Shown here: positions 1 through 8,651 of the stretch, piece by piece
How the letters are laid out: every line of letters starts with the position of its first letter
How positions within the stretch are numbered: position 1 is the first letter of the stretch
Source of the DNA: Desulfopila sp. IMCC35006
Lineage (GTDB): Bacteria; Desulfobacterota; Desulfobulbia; Desulfobulbales; Desulfocapsaceae
Reading direction: 5' to 3'
NCBI RefSeq assembly: GCF_005116645.1
Contig: NZ_SWCM01000004.1
Span: 310,001 to 374,000 of the forward strand
DNA length: 64,000 nt
Program-made: the position numbers and the translations under genes
The notes under the pieces: generated by a model
Seen by the model: the letters and a program-made list of their open reading frames with translations, nothing else
The model's database searches: none
Told to the model about the DNA's origin: nothing

Positions 1-1
1 T

Positions 2-832
2 GACCCGGCGGCGATTGAAATAAAATACGGCCAGGGTGCAAAACCTGGCGATGGCGGCCTGCTCATGTGGTACAAGGTTTCCAAGCTCATTGCCCGCCTG
101 CGCGGTGTCCCCGAAGGAGTAGACCTGCCGTCCCCGCCGGTCCACCAGACCCTATACTCCATTGAGGAAAGCGTCATGAAGATGATCCAGACGCTTTCCA
201 CCGCTTTCCAGCATAAAGTACCAATTTATCCGAAGATCTCCGCCTCGACATCGGCCAAATCAGTCTTGAACAACCTGGTCCGCAACCCGTATGCCGGTGG
301 ACTGATGATCGATGGCATAGACGGCGGCACCGGGGCAGCCTATAACGTCTCCATGGACGCCACTGGGCATCCGATAGCCTCCTGTGTGCGGGACTGTTAT
401 CTGGATCTTGCGGCTCAGGGCAAACAGAATGAAATTCCCATCTTTGCGGCTGGTGGTATCGGCAAAAACGGCAACGTCGCCCAGAACGGTATGGCGATGA
501 TCATGCTGGGCGCCTCCGGTGTCCATATCGGCAAATATATCATGCAGGCCGCCGCCGGTTGCCTGGGGAACGAAAAAAATCGCTGCAACGTCTGTAATCT
601 TGGCATCTGTCCGAAAGGAATCACCAGCCAGAATGCCAAACTGTATCGGCGGCTCGATCCCGACAAGGTGGCCGAAAGGGTCGGGGACGTTTTCATGTCG
701 ATTAACACCGAGGTCAAAAAAATAATGGCACCGCTGGGGAGATCCCAGAGTCTGCCGATCGGCATGTCTGATGCCATTAGTATTCCCGACAAAGACGCTG
801 CCGACAGATTACAGATAAGATATGTCTGTTGA
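2..832 (+). CDS. gltB: Glutamate synthase FMN-binding domain protein (5'-partial)
   Basis: The reading frame is open from base 2, so the true start lies left of the window. The first visible residues include GQGAKPGDGG, a conserved segment of the FMN/synthase domain of the glutamate synthase large subunit. Next come the glycine-rich GIDGGTGAA flavin-site segment and then a cysteine cluster (CNVCNLGICP) that fits the 3Fe-4S site of the family. The family converts 2-oxoglutarate plus ammonia (from glutamine) to glutamate. The frame stops at TGA with no GXGXG domain, because that domain is on the next gene. This is the split archaeal-type arrangement common in sulfate reducers. The glutaminase domain is expected upstream, outside the window. 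Confidence 0.9.
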   Translation, partial: DPAAIEIKYGQGAKPGDGGLLMWYKVSKLIARLRGVPEGVDLPSPPVHQTLYSIEESVMKMIQTLSTAFQHKVPIYPKISASTSAKSVLNNLVRNPYAGGLMIDGIDGGTGAAYNVSMDATGHPIASCVRDCYLDLAAQGKQNEIPIFAAGGIGKNGNVAQNGMAMIMLGASGVHIGKYIMQAAAGCLGNEKNRCNVCNLGICPKGITSQNAKLYRRLDPDKVAERVGDVFMSINTEVKKIMAPLGRSQSLPIGMSDAISIPDKDAADRLQIRYVC

Positions 833-847
833 TGGCGTCGTAAAACT

Positions 848-939
848 CTTCATCTGGGTCGTTGTTACAATTTTTCTATTATTACGACGTACTTTGGTAC
901 GCCGAAATAATAGAAAAATCTTACACCTCGCAGATGAAG
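848..939. repeat. Long two-step hairpin between the glutamate synthase genes
   Basis: An outer 9-bp stem (848-856 with 931-939) encloses a perfect 14-bp AT-rich stem (870-883 with 906-919). The loop holds a further 5-bp stem (888-892 with 897-901). The right side is followed by TTTTT at 941-945, so it could act as a terminator or processing site between the two genes. It could equally be a mobile palindromic element. Confidence 0.65.
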
Positions 940-1059
940 CTTTTTACTTAGCCATCTCTGATTAGGGTTTTTATTGAACCATCAGATTATAAGTGAATTA
1001 AAAGAGGCGGTGTTTCATGAGGGTACTCCCTCCCGCACCCCTGCACTAAGGAGTTTCCA

Positions 1060-3417
1060 GTGGCTACTACGGTTGTAAAAGGTCTCAATGAAAAAGGTGA
1101 GCGCATCGGCTCAATGGTATTCGAGAAAATGGTGCGACACGCTGCGTCATCGTCGGTCGACCTTACCCTCGAAACATATGGCCAGCACAATATAGGCATC
1201 AGACTCCAACGGGAAGAAGGACTGAAAATTACCGTCAAAGGTCCGTCCGGACAGCGTCTCGGCTGCATGGGGATGCCCGGCACCACCATCGTTTGTGAAG
1301 GGTCAAGTTCCGATGATGTCGGATATCTCAACATTGGTGCGGAAATTGCCGTTCTCGGCGATGCAACCAACGGTGTCTGCAACGCCATGGCCAATGGAAA
1401 AGTATTCATCGGCGGCTCCATCGGCGCACGCGGGTTGACCATGACCAAATGGAACCCCGAGTATGAACGACCTGAGTTGTGGGTTCTGGGCTCCACCGGC
1501 GACTCGTTTGCCGAGTTCAACTGCGGCGGCATTGCCGTTGTTTGCGGCATCAATCCCAAAAGCCCCGATAATATCCTCGGCTACCGTCCCTGTGTCGGCA
1601 TGGTTGGCGGCACTATCTATTTCCGCGGCAAAATCGATAACTCGTTTTCTAAAACCAACGCCAAACTGACTGTTCCAGATGATGAACAATGGCAGTGGCT
1701 CCAGTCCAATATCGGCAACTTCCTGGACAAGATCCGCCAGCCCAAGCTTCTCGAGACCCTCACCAAGCGCGATGAATGGCAGATGCTCTTACCGATAACC
1801 CCGCAGGAAAGAGCACTGATGTTTGCCGGCCCCATGCCCATGGCAGAATTCAGAAACGAGCACTGGAACAAAGCCTTCGGTGGTGATCCCTTGCGCGATC
1901 TGGCACCGGGCCTTGACCGCAGCGTCATCGACACCATTGTTACCGGCGAACTGCGCCGAAAAAAACCGTATTGGGCCAACTGTGAATCAGCTGCCCCGTG
2001 CACCTACTACTGTCCGGTACATATCCCGACGGTTGACCGCCTGCGGCTGATACGCGAGGGTCGAATTGATGAAGCCTATGAAATGCTCCTACGCTATACG
2101 CCGTTGCCGGCGTCGGTCTGTGGTGCAGTCTGCCCTAACCTCTGCATGGAAAACTGTTCCCGCCAGGGAGTAGACGATTCCATTGATGTACAGGTACTTG
2201 GCAGGTCGGTCAATCGTATTGCTGCACCGGCTGTAGCTGATTCTCTTGACAGGAAGGTGGCCATCATCGGTGGAGGCCCTGCCGGAATGAATGTAGCATG
2301 GCAACTGGCCCTGGCCGGAATTGAAGCACATATCTTCGAGCAGGACGACAAAATCGGCGGCAAACTTGCCCAGGTTATTCCCTGGGAACGCCTTTCTCAG
2401 GCCATCTGGGACCAGGAAATAAAACGGTTTACCGAAATGCCCAACATTTTTATCAATACGGGCGTTACCATGACCCAGGAAAAATTCATCGCCCTCAAAA
2501 AAGACTTCGATTATGTCGTGGTAGCTGTCGGGACCCATGTCCCCCGGAAATTAAATTTTCCCGGCAGTGACAAGGTGTTGACTGCCCTGGAATTTCTGAA
2601 AAAGGCCAAAAGTGCATCTCCTCTGCCGGTTGGCAAGGAGGTGGTCGTCATCGGTGCCGGTAACGTCGGATGCGATGTCGCCTGCGAGGCATACCGCCTT
2701 GGGGCCCAAAACGTTACCCTGGTGGATATTCAAAAACCGCTGGCATTCGGTAAGGAAAAAGAGGCCGCTGAAGCACTTGGGGCCAGATTCAAATGGCCGG
2801 TTGTCACCAAAAAAGTGACCGGCAGCGGGCTGCTCACCGATGAAAACGAGCTCATTCCCGCCCAGACCGTCATCATCTCCATCGGCGATATCCCCGCCCT
2901 GTCTTTTCTGCCGAAATCAGTCGAGACCATAACCGTCGGCGGAGCAGCCTGGGTTACTACCGACAAGGCCCACCGTACCTCGGATGCCCAGGTTCTCGCG
3001 GTAGGAGATGTGGAAAGGCCCGGGCTTGCCACACACGCTCTGGGGGCTGGAAAATCTGCAGCAGAATATATTATTGCCGATTGCAAAGGGATCACCTGGA
3101 AACCTTTTGACAAACCCGTCATTCCGCAAAAGGCCTTGACTATCACCCACTACATCCCGATGGAAACCGGCAGTACCGAAACCGACCAGGCCAACCGTTG
3201 TCTTTCCTGTGCCTCTTGCCGCGACTGTCACCTCTGCGAGACGATTTGTCCCACCGGCGCCATAAGCCGGCGAGAACTGGAGTTCGGTTCGAAAAGCGGC
3301 TATCAGTTTGGCCTGGAAGCAAGCTACGAATATGTGTCAGACGATAAAAAATGTATCGCCTGCGGATTTTGCGCCGATACGTGCCCCTGTGGAATTTGGA
3401 CGATGAATGTGTATTAG
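1060..3417 (+). CDS. Glutamate synthase GXGXG domain fused to GltD-type oxidoreductase and ferredoxin
   Basis: This 785-aa protein starts at GTG 1060, with AAGGAG 7 bases upstream. Residues about 1-230 are the beta-helical GXGXG domain normally at the C-terminus of the glutamate synthase large subunit. Next comes a cysteine-rich GltD-type 4Fe-4S region (two clusters inferred from CTYYCPVH and CGAVCPNLCMENC). After it are an FAD site (GGGPAG) and an NAD(P) site (GAGNVG). The C-terminus carries two ferredoxin motifs (CRDCHLCETICP and CIACGFCADTCP). It should pass electrons from NAD(P)H or ferredoxin to the FMN subunit encoded just upstream. The fusion joins parts of the large and small subunits in one chain. 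The 227-bp gap to the upstream gene holds a long hairpin. Confidence 0.88.
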   Translation: MATTVVKGLNEKGERIGSMVFEKMVRHAASSSVDLTLETYGQHNIGIRLQREEGLKITVKGPSGQRLGCMGMPGTTIVCEGSSSDDVGYLNIGAEIAVLGDATNGVCNAMANGKVFIGGSIGARGLTMTKWNPEYERPELWVLGSTGDSFAEFNCGGIAVVCGINPKSPDNILGYRPCVGMVGGTIYFRGKIDNSFSKTNAKLTVPDDEQWQWLQSNIGNFLDKIRQPKLLETLTKRDEWQMLLPITPQERALMFAGPMPMAEFRNEHWNKAFGGDPLRDLAPGLDRSVIDTIVTGELRRKKPYWANCESAAPCTYYCPVHIPTVDRLRLIREGRIDEAYEMLLRYTPLPASVCGAVCPNLCMENCSRQGVDDSIDVQVLGRSVNRIAAPAVADSLDRKVAIIGGGPAGMNVAWQLALAGIEAHIFEQDDKIGGKLAQVIPWERLSQAIWDQEIKRFTEMPNIFINTGVTMTQEKFIALKKDFDYVVVAVGTHVPRKLNFPGSDKVLTALEFLKKAKSASPLPVGKEVVVIGAGNVGCDVACEAYRLGAQNVTLVDIQKPLAFGKEKEAAEALGARFKWPVVTKKVTGSGLLTDENELIPAQTVIISIGDIPALSFLPKSVETITVGGAAWVTTDKAHRTSDAQVLAVGDVERPGLATHALGAGKSAAEYIIADCKGITWKPFDKPVIPQKALTITHYIPMETGSTETDQANRCLSCASCRDCHLCETICPTGAISRRELEFGSKSGYQFGLEASYEYVSDDKKCIACGFCADTCPCGIWTMNVY

Positions 3418-3424
3418 TGACTTA

Positions 3425-3468
3425 GAAATAATTTTCTTGTGCTTTTTACAAGAAAATTATTTCGTGAA
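3425..3468 (+). repeat. 44-nt hairpin element, copy 1
   Basis: A near-perfect stem-loop (GAAATAATTTTCTTGT paired with ACAAGAAAATTATTTC) lies just after the glutamate synthase stop. A second copy lies on the minus strand at 22592-22635. The two share the ends and the internal CTTGTGCTTT, and differ by paired, stem-preserving changes. It may terminate or stabilise the gltD-type transcript, or be a small palindromic repeat family. Confidence 0.7.
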
Positions 3469-3664
3469 GGAACTTATCCCCGCACAGCACGGGGACTGAA
3501 AAGAGCACCCCTCAAGGGGGTACTAAAAAGAGTCCCGCAGCGCTTTTGGGCGGGATTAGTGAGCTATTATAGCCATTGATTGACTCTTCCAAGACGAAAA
3601 TTTCGTGAAGGAACTTATCCCCGCACAGCACGGGGACTGAAGAGAGCACCCCTCAAGGGGGTAC
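3460..3664. repeat. Two 64-bp direct repeats containing paired palindromes
   Basis: Bases 3460-3523 and 3601-3664 are the same 64-bp sequence with about one mismatch, 141 bp apart. Each contains two palindromes: CCCCGCACAGCACGGGG and CCCCTCAAGGGG. A third copy of the second palindrome unit stands at 3671-3690. The hairpin TCCCGCAGCGCTTTT, found after copy 1 at 3533-3554, recurs at 3699-3723. No open frame with coding character was seen here, so this is a repeat nest rather than a gene. Confidence 0.8.
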
Positions 3665-3693
3665 GGAGAAGAGCACCCCTCAAGGGGGTATTG

Positions 3694-3723
3694 AAAAAAT
3701 CCCGCAGCGCTTTTATGCGGGAT
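3694..3723 (-). terminator. Intrinsic terminator for the small minus-strand gene
   Basis: Read on the minus strand, ATCCCGCA pairs with TGCGGGAT around a 9-base loop and is followed directly by TTTTTT. It lies 73 bases past the stop of the 90-aa gene at 3796-4068. Confidence 0.6.
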
Positions 3724-3795
3724 TAGTCCCCCAAATCCATTCAGTCTCCGGTTTTTACACGAATACCCCACCCGCCATCCCAGCCAATCCCATAC

Positions 3796-4068
3796 CTACC
3801 GGCGAACAAACCGCAGAGAAACCTCATACCGTCCACTGTCAATATCAGCCGGCAACTGTCGACCATCCGCCACCATAAGCGTCAGTACCCGACCTATCAG
3901 AGGATCGTTTACCGGTTTATTTCGCCGCTCCATTCCTGACGGACCGGAAATGCCTTTTCTCGGCGGTCTGACATGAAGCAATTGCGCCGCAATGAAAGAA
4001 TTATTTCCCTGGGTCACCTTTTGACTCTGCGCTTTCAATGGGGGAACGGAACCGATAATTATTTTCAT
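3796..4068 (-). CDS. Hypothetical 90-aa basic protein
   Basis: No family was recognised. It is treated as real because several signals agree: a good ribosome site (AAGAGGG, 5 bases before ATG), a perfect TATAAT -10 box at 4113-4118 on the minus strand, and an intrinsic terminator downstream. There is no signal peptide, membrane segment or cysteine. The N-terminus is MKIIIGSVPP, the middle is rich in Arg/Pro/Gly, and the C-terminal 30 residues could form beta strands. The neighbours share no obvious function with it. Confidence 0.45.
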   Translation of the reverse strand: MKIIIGSVPPLKAQSQKVTQGNNSFIAAQLLHVRPPRKGISGPSGMERRNKPVNDPLIGRVLTLMVADGRQLPADIDSGRYEVSLRFVRR

Positions 4069-4112
4069 AATACCCTCTTGCTATCAGGATGCAGTCAACC
4101 CTCGTCTAGCCA

Positions 4113-4118
4113 ATTATA
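4113..4118 (-). promoter_or_regulatory. Putative -10 box of the 90-aa gene
   Basis: TATAAT reads on the minus strand, 45 bases before the start codon. The matching -35 region is poor, so this is a candidate only. Confidence 0.35.
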
Positions 4119-4273
4119 TCAAAAAACCATATCATATTGGAAATTCGAGTGTATATTTAGCTCACCTGTTTTTTTCCACAACTGAACCAGACAGGCGGCA
4201 ATGTATTCATCATGATTTATCTTTACCGATAACGGCAGGTAACTCAACAATCTTTGCAAAATCTACCAGGACA

Positions 4274-6352
4274 ATGACTGATCCTTTAAAAAAAATCCTC
4301 GAACCGATCAAGAAGCTGCAAAACATCCGTGGCATTGAACTGCCTATCGGCATGGAGTTTCTGCAGCTGGTGGTAACTGGACCGCCAGGGGCCGGCAAAT
4401 CTTACTATATCGAACAGATACGAGGATGGCCCAATGAAGGATATCTTGACCTGTCCCTCAATGGCTGGTGGAAAGATCAATCACTTATTTACCGCCCCCG
4501 CGAAGTCCATCTCGGTTTGCCGTTCCATGGCTATAAAGAGGCACTGACAGTCTTTGATAAAGAATGGCTGGAGAGCACTGTTCCCCTCGAACTAGAGCTT
4601 AATCGAATCAGGATTCCGCCTCGCAAGAAAAACTTTCTCCAGACCAATTGGTTGAACCGCTATATCTTTGAATTTTTGATTCCAAGTCCATCAATTATAT
4701 ACCAGCAACGACTTGACCGACAAAGCAAGGGCTATTTCCCGGTCGACGAAAAGCTCAGCCTCGACATGGTAAAACGACAGGTCGAAGTATACCGGGAAGT
4801 AGCCCTCTATCTGCACCGGGCAGGAGTCAATGTCTATGTGCGCAAAAGTCTTGATAAGCAGCCGATGCGCATCGCGGAAAAAGGGATAGCCAATGTGCCC
4901 AGCTGGATCCTGGACCCGAAACCTGCACGCCCCAGCTTAAAAAGTGCGGCTGGATGGAAATGGCTCATCCGCAGGCGCTACCCGATCCAGTGGCTGACCC
5001 TGGGGAACAACCCGCTGACTCTGACGCGCGAAGGGAGAATTGCCCATGATGGCAGAGGCTTCGAACTCATAGTTGGTGACGTGCATTTGCGGTTCCTGCC
5101 GGAAATTGCCCTGGGCGTAAAAAAGAAAGCCGCACATAAAAACTGGATTATTAACACGGAGCAAGGCTGTTCTACGCGAAAAATCAACGGCTTCATCCGG
5201 GTTCGCGTAGGCGAAACGATTATTATCGGGCAATCGAATAATGAGTTGAACGAGCTGTTCCATTTCAATGATTCAGTCGCCAAACGGCACGTGAGTGTAA
5301 CCAATCGCCGGGGGGATCTCATCCTCGCGCCTTTGGCACCTGACCGGGAAACGAAAATTGTCAGATACGACAATCTTGATTATCGTGAACAGTTGGAACG
5401 CGGCAGATATCATGCGCTTGTCGAGATTCGCCGTATTTATGGTCAGAAGATTGAGCCTCTCCCCGCGGAAAAAGCACTGCAAACCATAAAAGCCGTCAAT
5501 GCAATGCAACACGATGCGTATCGGCCGAAAAACAGGTTGGGCGATCCCGGCGGGCTGGTGGAAATTACCGGCAGCACGGTCCCGGTCATTATCGGGGATC
5601 TCCACGCCCAGGTAGATAATTTTCTGAAAATTCTCAGCGAGAACTGCCTGCTCGACTGTCTGCGCTTGAAAACTGCGACGCTTATTATTCTCGGTGATGC
5701 CATCCATTCGGAAAATATCGACGAGATGGACAAATTCGACACTTCCATGCTCATTATGGATCTTATTTTTCGATTTCATCTCAGGTTCCCCGACAACTTC
5801 TTTTATCTACGGGGCAACCACGACAGTTTTGATCCGGAAATCAATAAAAACGGGTTTCTCCAGGGGGCCCTGTACCGGGAGAAGCTCCTTGAAATTCGGG
5901 GCGCAGAATATGTTGAGCAGATGCAGATCTACTATGACCGACTCCCCTATATCATCTGTTCCGATACCTTCATCGCCTGCCATGCGGGGGCACCCCGCAA
6001 TGAGATCAGCAAAGAAAATCTTATCAATATCGCCGAAGACAGAAAACTGGCGGGACAATTGACCAACAATAGACTCCAGCGGACAAATTATCCAGCGGGC
6101 TATTCCAAAAGAGATGTGAAAAATTTGCGGAAATGCCTTAATCGACCGCCGAAAACCAGGTTTATTGTCGGCCACACCCCCCTTGATCCTTTTGGCAGTT
6201 TCTGGCTGCACGCCGGTGCCATTAAAAATCACCATATAATTTACAGTGCCCAGATCGAGGGACCGAGTGTCTTCATCCAGAGTGGCGCGAACTTTATGCC
6301 GATCAGTTTCCCGGCTGAACCGCTCACCGATCTGATAAACGACCTGCAATGA
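4274..6352 (+). CDS. P-loop kinase-like / FHA-like / PPP metallophosphatase fusion
   Basis: This 692-aa protein has three recognisable parts. Residues 36-43 are a Walker A motif (GPPGAGKS) opening a kinase-like P-loop region to about 200. Residues about 310-360 look like a forkhead-associated fold (IGQSN, then AKRHVSVT), which in the family reads phosphothreonine. Residues about 435-660 are a calcineurin-like phosphatase with GDLHA (441-445), GD at 474-475, GNHD (514-517), CHAG and GHTP metal-ligand motifs. It may therefore reverse a phosphorylation on a protein or nucleic acid end. The substrate is unknown. DUF47 and Pit lie downstream after a 300-bp gap and hairpin, so they are probably a separate unit. 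Confidence 0.75.
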   Translation: MTDPLKKILEPIKKLQNIRGIELPIGMEFLQLVVTGPPGAGKSYYIEQIRGWPNEGYLDLSLNGWWKDQSLIYRPREVHLGLPFHGYKEALTVFDKEWLESTVPLELELNRIRIPPRKKNFLQTNWLNRYIFEFLIPSPSIIYQQRLDRQSKGYFPVDEKLSLDMVKRQVEVYREVALYLHRAGVNVYVRKSLDKQPMRIAEKGIANVPSWILDPKPARPSLKSAAGWKWLIRRRYPIQWLTLGNNPLTLTREGRIAHDGRGFELIVGDVHLRFLPEIALGVKKKAAHKNWIINTEQGCSTRKINGFIRVRVGETIIIGQSNNELNELFHFNDSVAKRHVSVTNRRGDLILAPLAPDRETKIVRYDNLDYREQLERGRYHALVEIRRIYGQKIEPLPAEKALQTIKAVNAMQHDAYRPKNRLGDPGGLVEITGSTVPVIIGDLHAQVDNFLKILSENCLLDCLRLKTATLIILGDAIHSENIDEMDKFDTSMLIMDLIFRFHLRFPDNFFYLRGNHDSFDPEINKNGFLQGALYREKLLEIRGAEYVEQMQIYYDRLPYIICSDTFIACHAGAPRNEISKENLINIAEDRKLAGQLTNNRLQRTNYPAGYSKRDVKNLRKCLNRPPKTRFIVGHTPLDPFGSFWLHAGAIKNHHIIYSAQIEGPSVFIQSGANFMPISFPAEPLTDLINDLQ

Positions 6353-6353
6353 T

Positions 6354-6392
6354 CTGTTGCCTGTTCCTGCCCCCTTTGACAACAGGCAACAG
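6354..6392 (+). terminator. Stem-loop after the phosphatase fusion gene
   Basis: A perfect 12-bp stem (CTGTTGCCTGTT with AACAGGCAACAG) is followed by CATATTTT. The stem is strong but the U-tract is weak. Bases 6393-6653 hold only a possible TTGACA box near 6500 and a small GC-rich hairpin around 6573-6600. Confidence 0.5.
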
Positions 6393-6653
6393 CATATTTT
6401 CCTGAAAGGATGGGGATATTGCTGAAGAAAAAAGAAATACAATTCGCCGGCCGTGGAGTTTGCGCCCCGGCACTTTACCAGAGCTGACAATAAAACAATT
6501 GACATTCCTGCAGAACTTAGTAATGAATCGATCAAATTTAACACCCTTGTAATATAGTTCTACTCTTTAAACCGCCGACGGTTCCACCGTCACGCCGGCG
6601 CGTTTTATCGACAGCTCGAAAAGAGCATTTTGTGCTCAGGAGGTTGCCGTATC

Positions 6654-7340
6654 ATGCCAATCATGTCTAATCGTCACTTGTCCGGCCTTCTTCGCGGTTC
6701 GCCATTCAAACCTATCCAGGAGCATATGCGAATTGTTTTTTCCTGTGTATGCCTGATACCACCGCTGTTTGATGCGGTCTACCGCGAAGACAGTGCATCG
6801 GTTGCCGATTTTGCCGAACAGATCAAACTACTGGAAACTGAGGCGGACAAGCTGAAATCGACCTTCCGGCTGAACATGCCGAGATCCCTTTTTCTGCCCG
6901 TCGATCGCAAAGATCTTCTCAGCCTTATCGGCGATCAGGATAAAATCGCCGACATCACAGAAGATATAGGCAAGATCTTCCTCTTCAGAGAGATGACCGT
7001 GCCGACCGAGATAAAAGCGCTGTTGGACGAACTGCTGGAAGGGACGATGGAGATTGCCGCTGCCGCCAAAGACATGATCGAACAGCTCGACGAACTGCTT
7101 GAGGTAGGTTTTGCCGGACGGGAGCTGGACAAAGTTTCGCTGATGATTGCCGGAGTTCGTCGAAGCGAGCACAACATCGACGAGATAATGCATCGCATCA
7201 AAAAGAAACTTTTTTCCATCGAAAAAAACCTGGATCCCGTTTCCGCCATGTTCTGGTACCAGATGATCGATCTGGTGGGGATCATTTCCGATCAGTCGGA
7301 AAATCTGGCAGATCGGCTGCTTCTTTTTCTTTCTAAATAA
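6654..7340 (+). CDS. DUF47 family (PhoU-like) phosphate transport accessory protein
   Basis: The protein is 228 aa from ATG 6654, which has AGGAGG 10 bases upstream; a TTG at 6630 would overlap that site and is less likely. The opening PFKPIQEHM, followed by all-helical acidic/Lys-rich sequence, is typical of DUF47 (YkaA-type) proteins. These form PhoU-like four-helix bundles beside Pit transporters. The Pit gene starts 17 bases downstream, so the two are one operon. It most likely regulates or gates phosphate uptake in the cytoplasm. Confidence 0.85.
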   Translation: MPIMSNRHLSGLLRGSPFKPIQEHMRIVFSCVCLIPPLFDAVYREDSASVADFAEQIKLLETEADKLKSTFRLNMPRSLFLPVDRKDLLSLIGDQDKIADITEDIGKIFLFREMTVPTEIKALLDELLEGTMEIAAAAKDMIEQLDELLEVGFAGRELDKVSLMIAGVRRSEHNIDEIMHRIKKKLFSIEKNLDPVSAMFWYQMIDLVGIISDQSENLADRLLLFLSK

Positions 7341-7357
7341 ACTACAAGAGGCTTTCT

Positions 7358-8623
7358 ATGGAAATTATAGCTGCATATGGAACGGCCATGATGATTCTGG
7401 CAGTTATCTTCGGCCTCTATATGACCTGGGGTATCGGGGCAAACGATCTTGCTAACGCGATGGGAACATCGGTTGGTGCCGGTGCGGTATCAGTGAAACA
7501 GGCTATCTTCATTGCCATGATTTTTGAATTCCTGGGTGCCGTCCTGGCCGGCGGCCACGTTACCGAAACCATTCGGAAAGAGATCATCGATCCAACGGGA
7601 ATCATCAACAATCCGGAAATTCTTGTTTATGGCATGCTGGCATCGCTGCTGGCTTCGGCGGTATGGCTGATGATTGCCTCAGCCAAGGGCTGGCCGGTCT
7701 CGACCACCCACTCGATCATCGGTGCACTTATCGGCTTCGCCCTTGTCGGCATCGGTCCCGATGCAGTCAAGTGGAGCAAGGTCGGAAGCGTGGTCATGAG
7801 CTGGATTGTTTCTCCGGTGGTTGGGGGGACCATCTCGTTTTTGTTGGTGATGAGTACCAGGAAACTGATTTTCAATACCGACGAACCTCTAAAAAATGCC
7901 AAGAAATACGCCCCGGGATATATCTTTTTAGTCGGCTTTGTCATCTCGTTGGTCACCCTCTTTAAAGGGCTCACCCACCTCCATCTCAAACTCACCACCC
8001 TGGAAAGTTTTGCGGCCGCAACTGTTTTCGGGCTGATAACTGCTACCATTGGCTGGTCTTTCATCCGTAAGGTTAAAGACGATCCTCGGGCGAACAAGTC
8101 CTTCAGCTATGCCAGTGTGGAAAAAGTATTCACCCCGATGATGCTTTTCACCGCATGCTCCATGGCTTTTGCCCATGGTTCCAACGATGTTGCCAACGGT
8201 ATCGGGCCCCTGGCTGCCATATACAGTATTGTCAGTTCCGGGGGGCAGGTGATGCAATCGTCGGCGCTTCCTTTATGGATTCTGCTGCTCGGTGGCGGAG
8301 GCATAGTACTCGGCCTGATAACCCTTGGTTACCGGGTGATGTTAACTGTCGGCAAAAAAATCACCGAACTGACTCCTTCCCGCGGCTTCTGTGCGGAACT
8401 TGCCGCAGCTACCACGGTGGTCATCGCCTCAAGGACCGGTCTTCCCGTCTCCACTACTCATATTCTGGTTGGTGCCGTGCTTGGCGTAGGGCTGGCGAGA
8501 GGCATTGGCGCCCTTGATCTGCGAGTTGTCCTGAACATTGTCATCTCCTGGCTGGTAACCCTGCCTGCCGGGGCACTTATGGCGATGCTCTTTTTCTTTA
8601 CCCTGAAAGGCATCTTCGGCTGA
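7358..8623 (+). CDS. pit: PiT family inorganic phosphate transporter
   Basis: This 421-aa integral membrane protein has the two inverted Pit repeats. Each carries its signature: GANDLANAMGTSVGAGA near residue 27 and GSNDVANGIGPLA in the second half, with PVSTTH in both halves. The family imports phosphate, usually as a metal-phosphate complex or with H+ or Na+. A ribosome site (AAGAGG) lies before ATG 7358. It is the second gene of a two-gene operon with the DUF47 regulator and converges on the penicillin-binding protein gene. Confidence 0.92.
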   Translation: MEIIAAYGTAMMILAVIFGLYMTWGIGANDLANAMGTSVGAGAVSVKQAIFIAMIFEFLGAVLAGGHVTETIRKEIIDPTGIINNPEILVYGMLASLLASAVWLMIASAKGWPVSTTHSIIGALIGFALVGIGPDAVKWSKVGSVVMSWIVSPVVGGTISFLLVMSTRKLIFNTDEPLKNAKKYAPGYIFLVGFVISLVTLFKGLTHLHLKLTTLESFAAATVFGLITATIGWSFIRKVKDDPRANKSFSYASVEKVFTPMMLFTACSMAFAHGSNDVANGIGPLAAIYSIVSSGGQVMQSSALPLWILLLGGGGIVLGLITLGYRVMLTVGKKITELTPSRGFCAELAAATTVVIASRTGLPVSTTHILVGAVLGVGLARGIGALDLRVVLNIVISWLVTLPAGALMAMLFFFTLKGIFG

Positions 8624-8651
8624 TGGCCTGACAGATTCACGAGGAGCACTA

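Noticed and set aside
3460-3664. CRISPR-like repeats (CCCCGCACAGCACGGGG resembles type I-E repeat palindromes)
   Set aside because: Only two copies exist, 141 bp apart, and the sequence between them is itself repeated; there are no regular unique spacers and no cas genes.
3556-3771. Minus-strand 71-codon frame with repeated YPLEGCS
   Set aside because: The peptide repeat is just the translation of the palindromic DNA repeats; no ribosome site and no protein-like composition.
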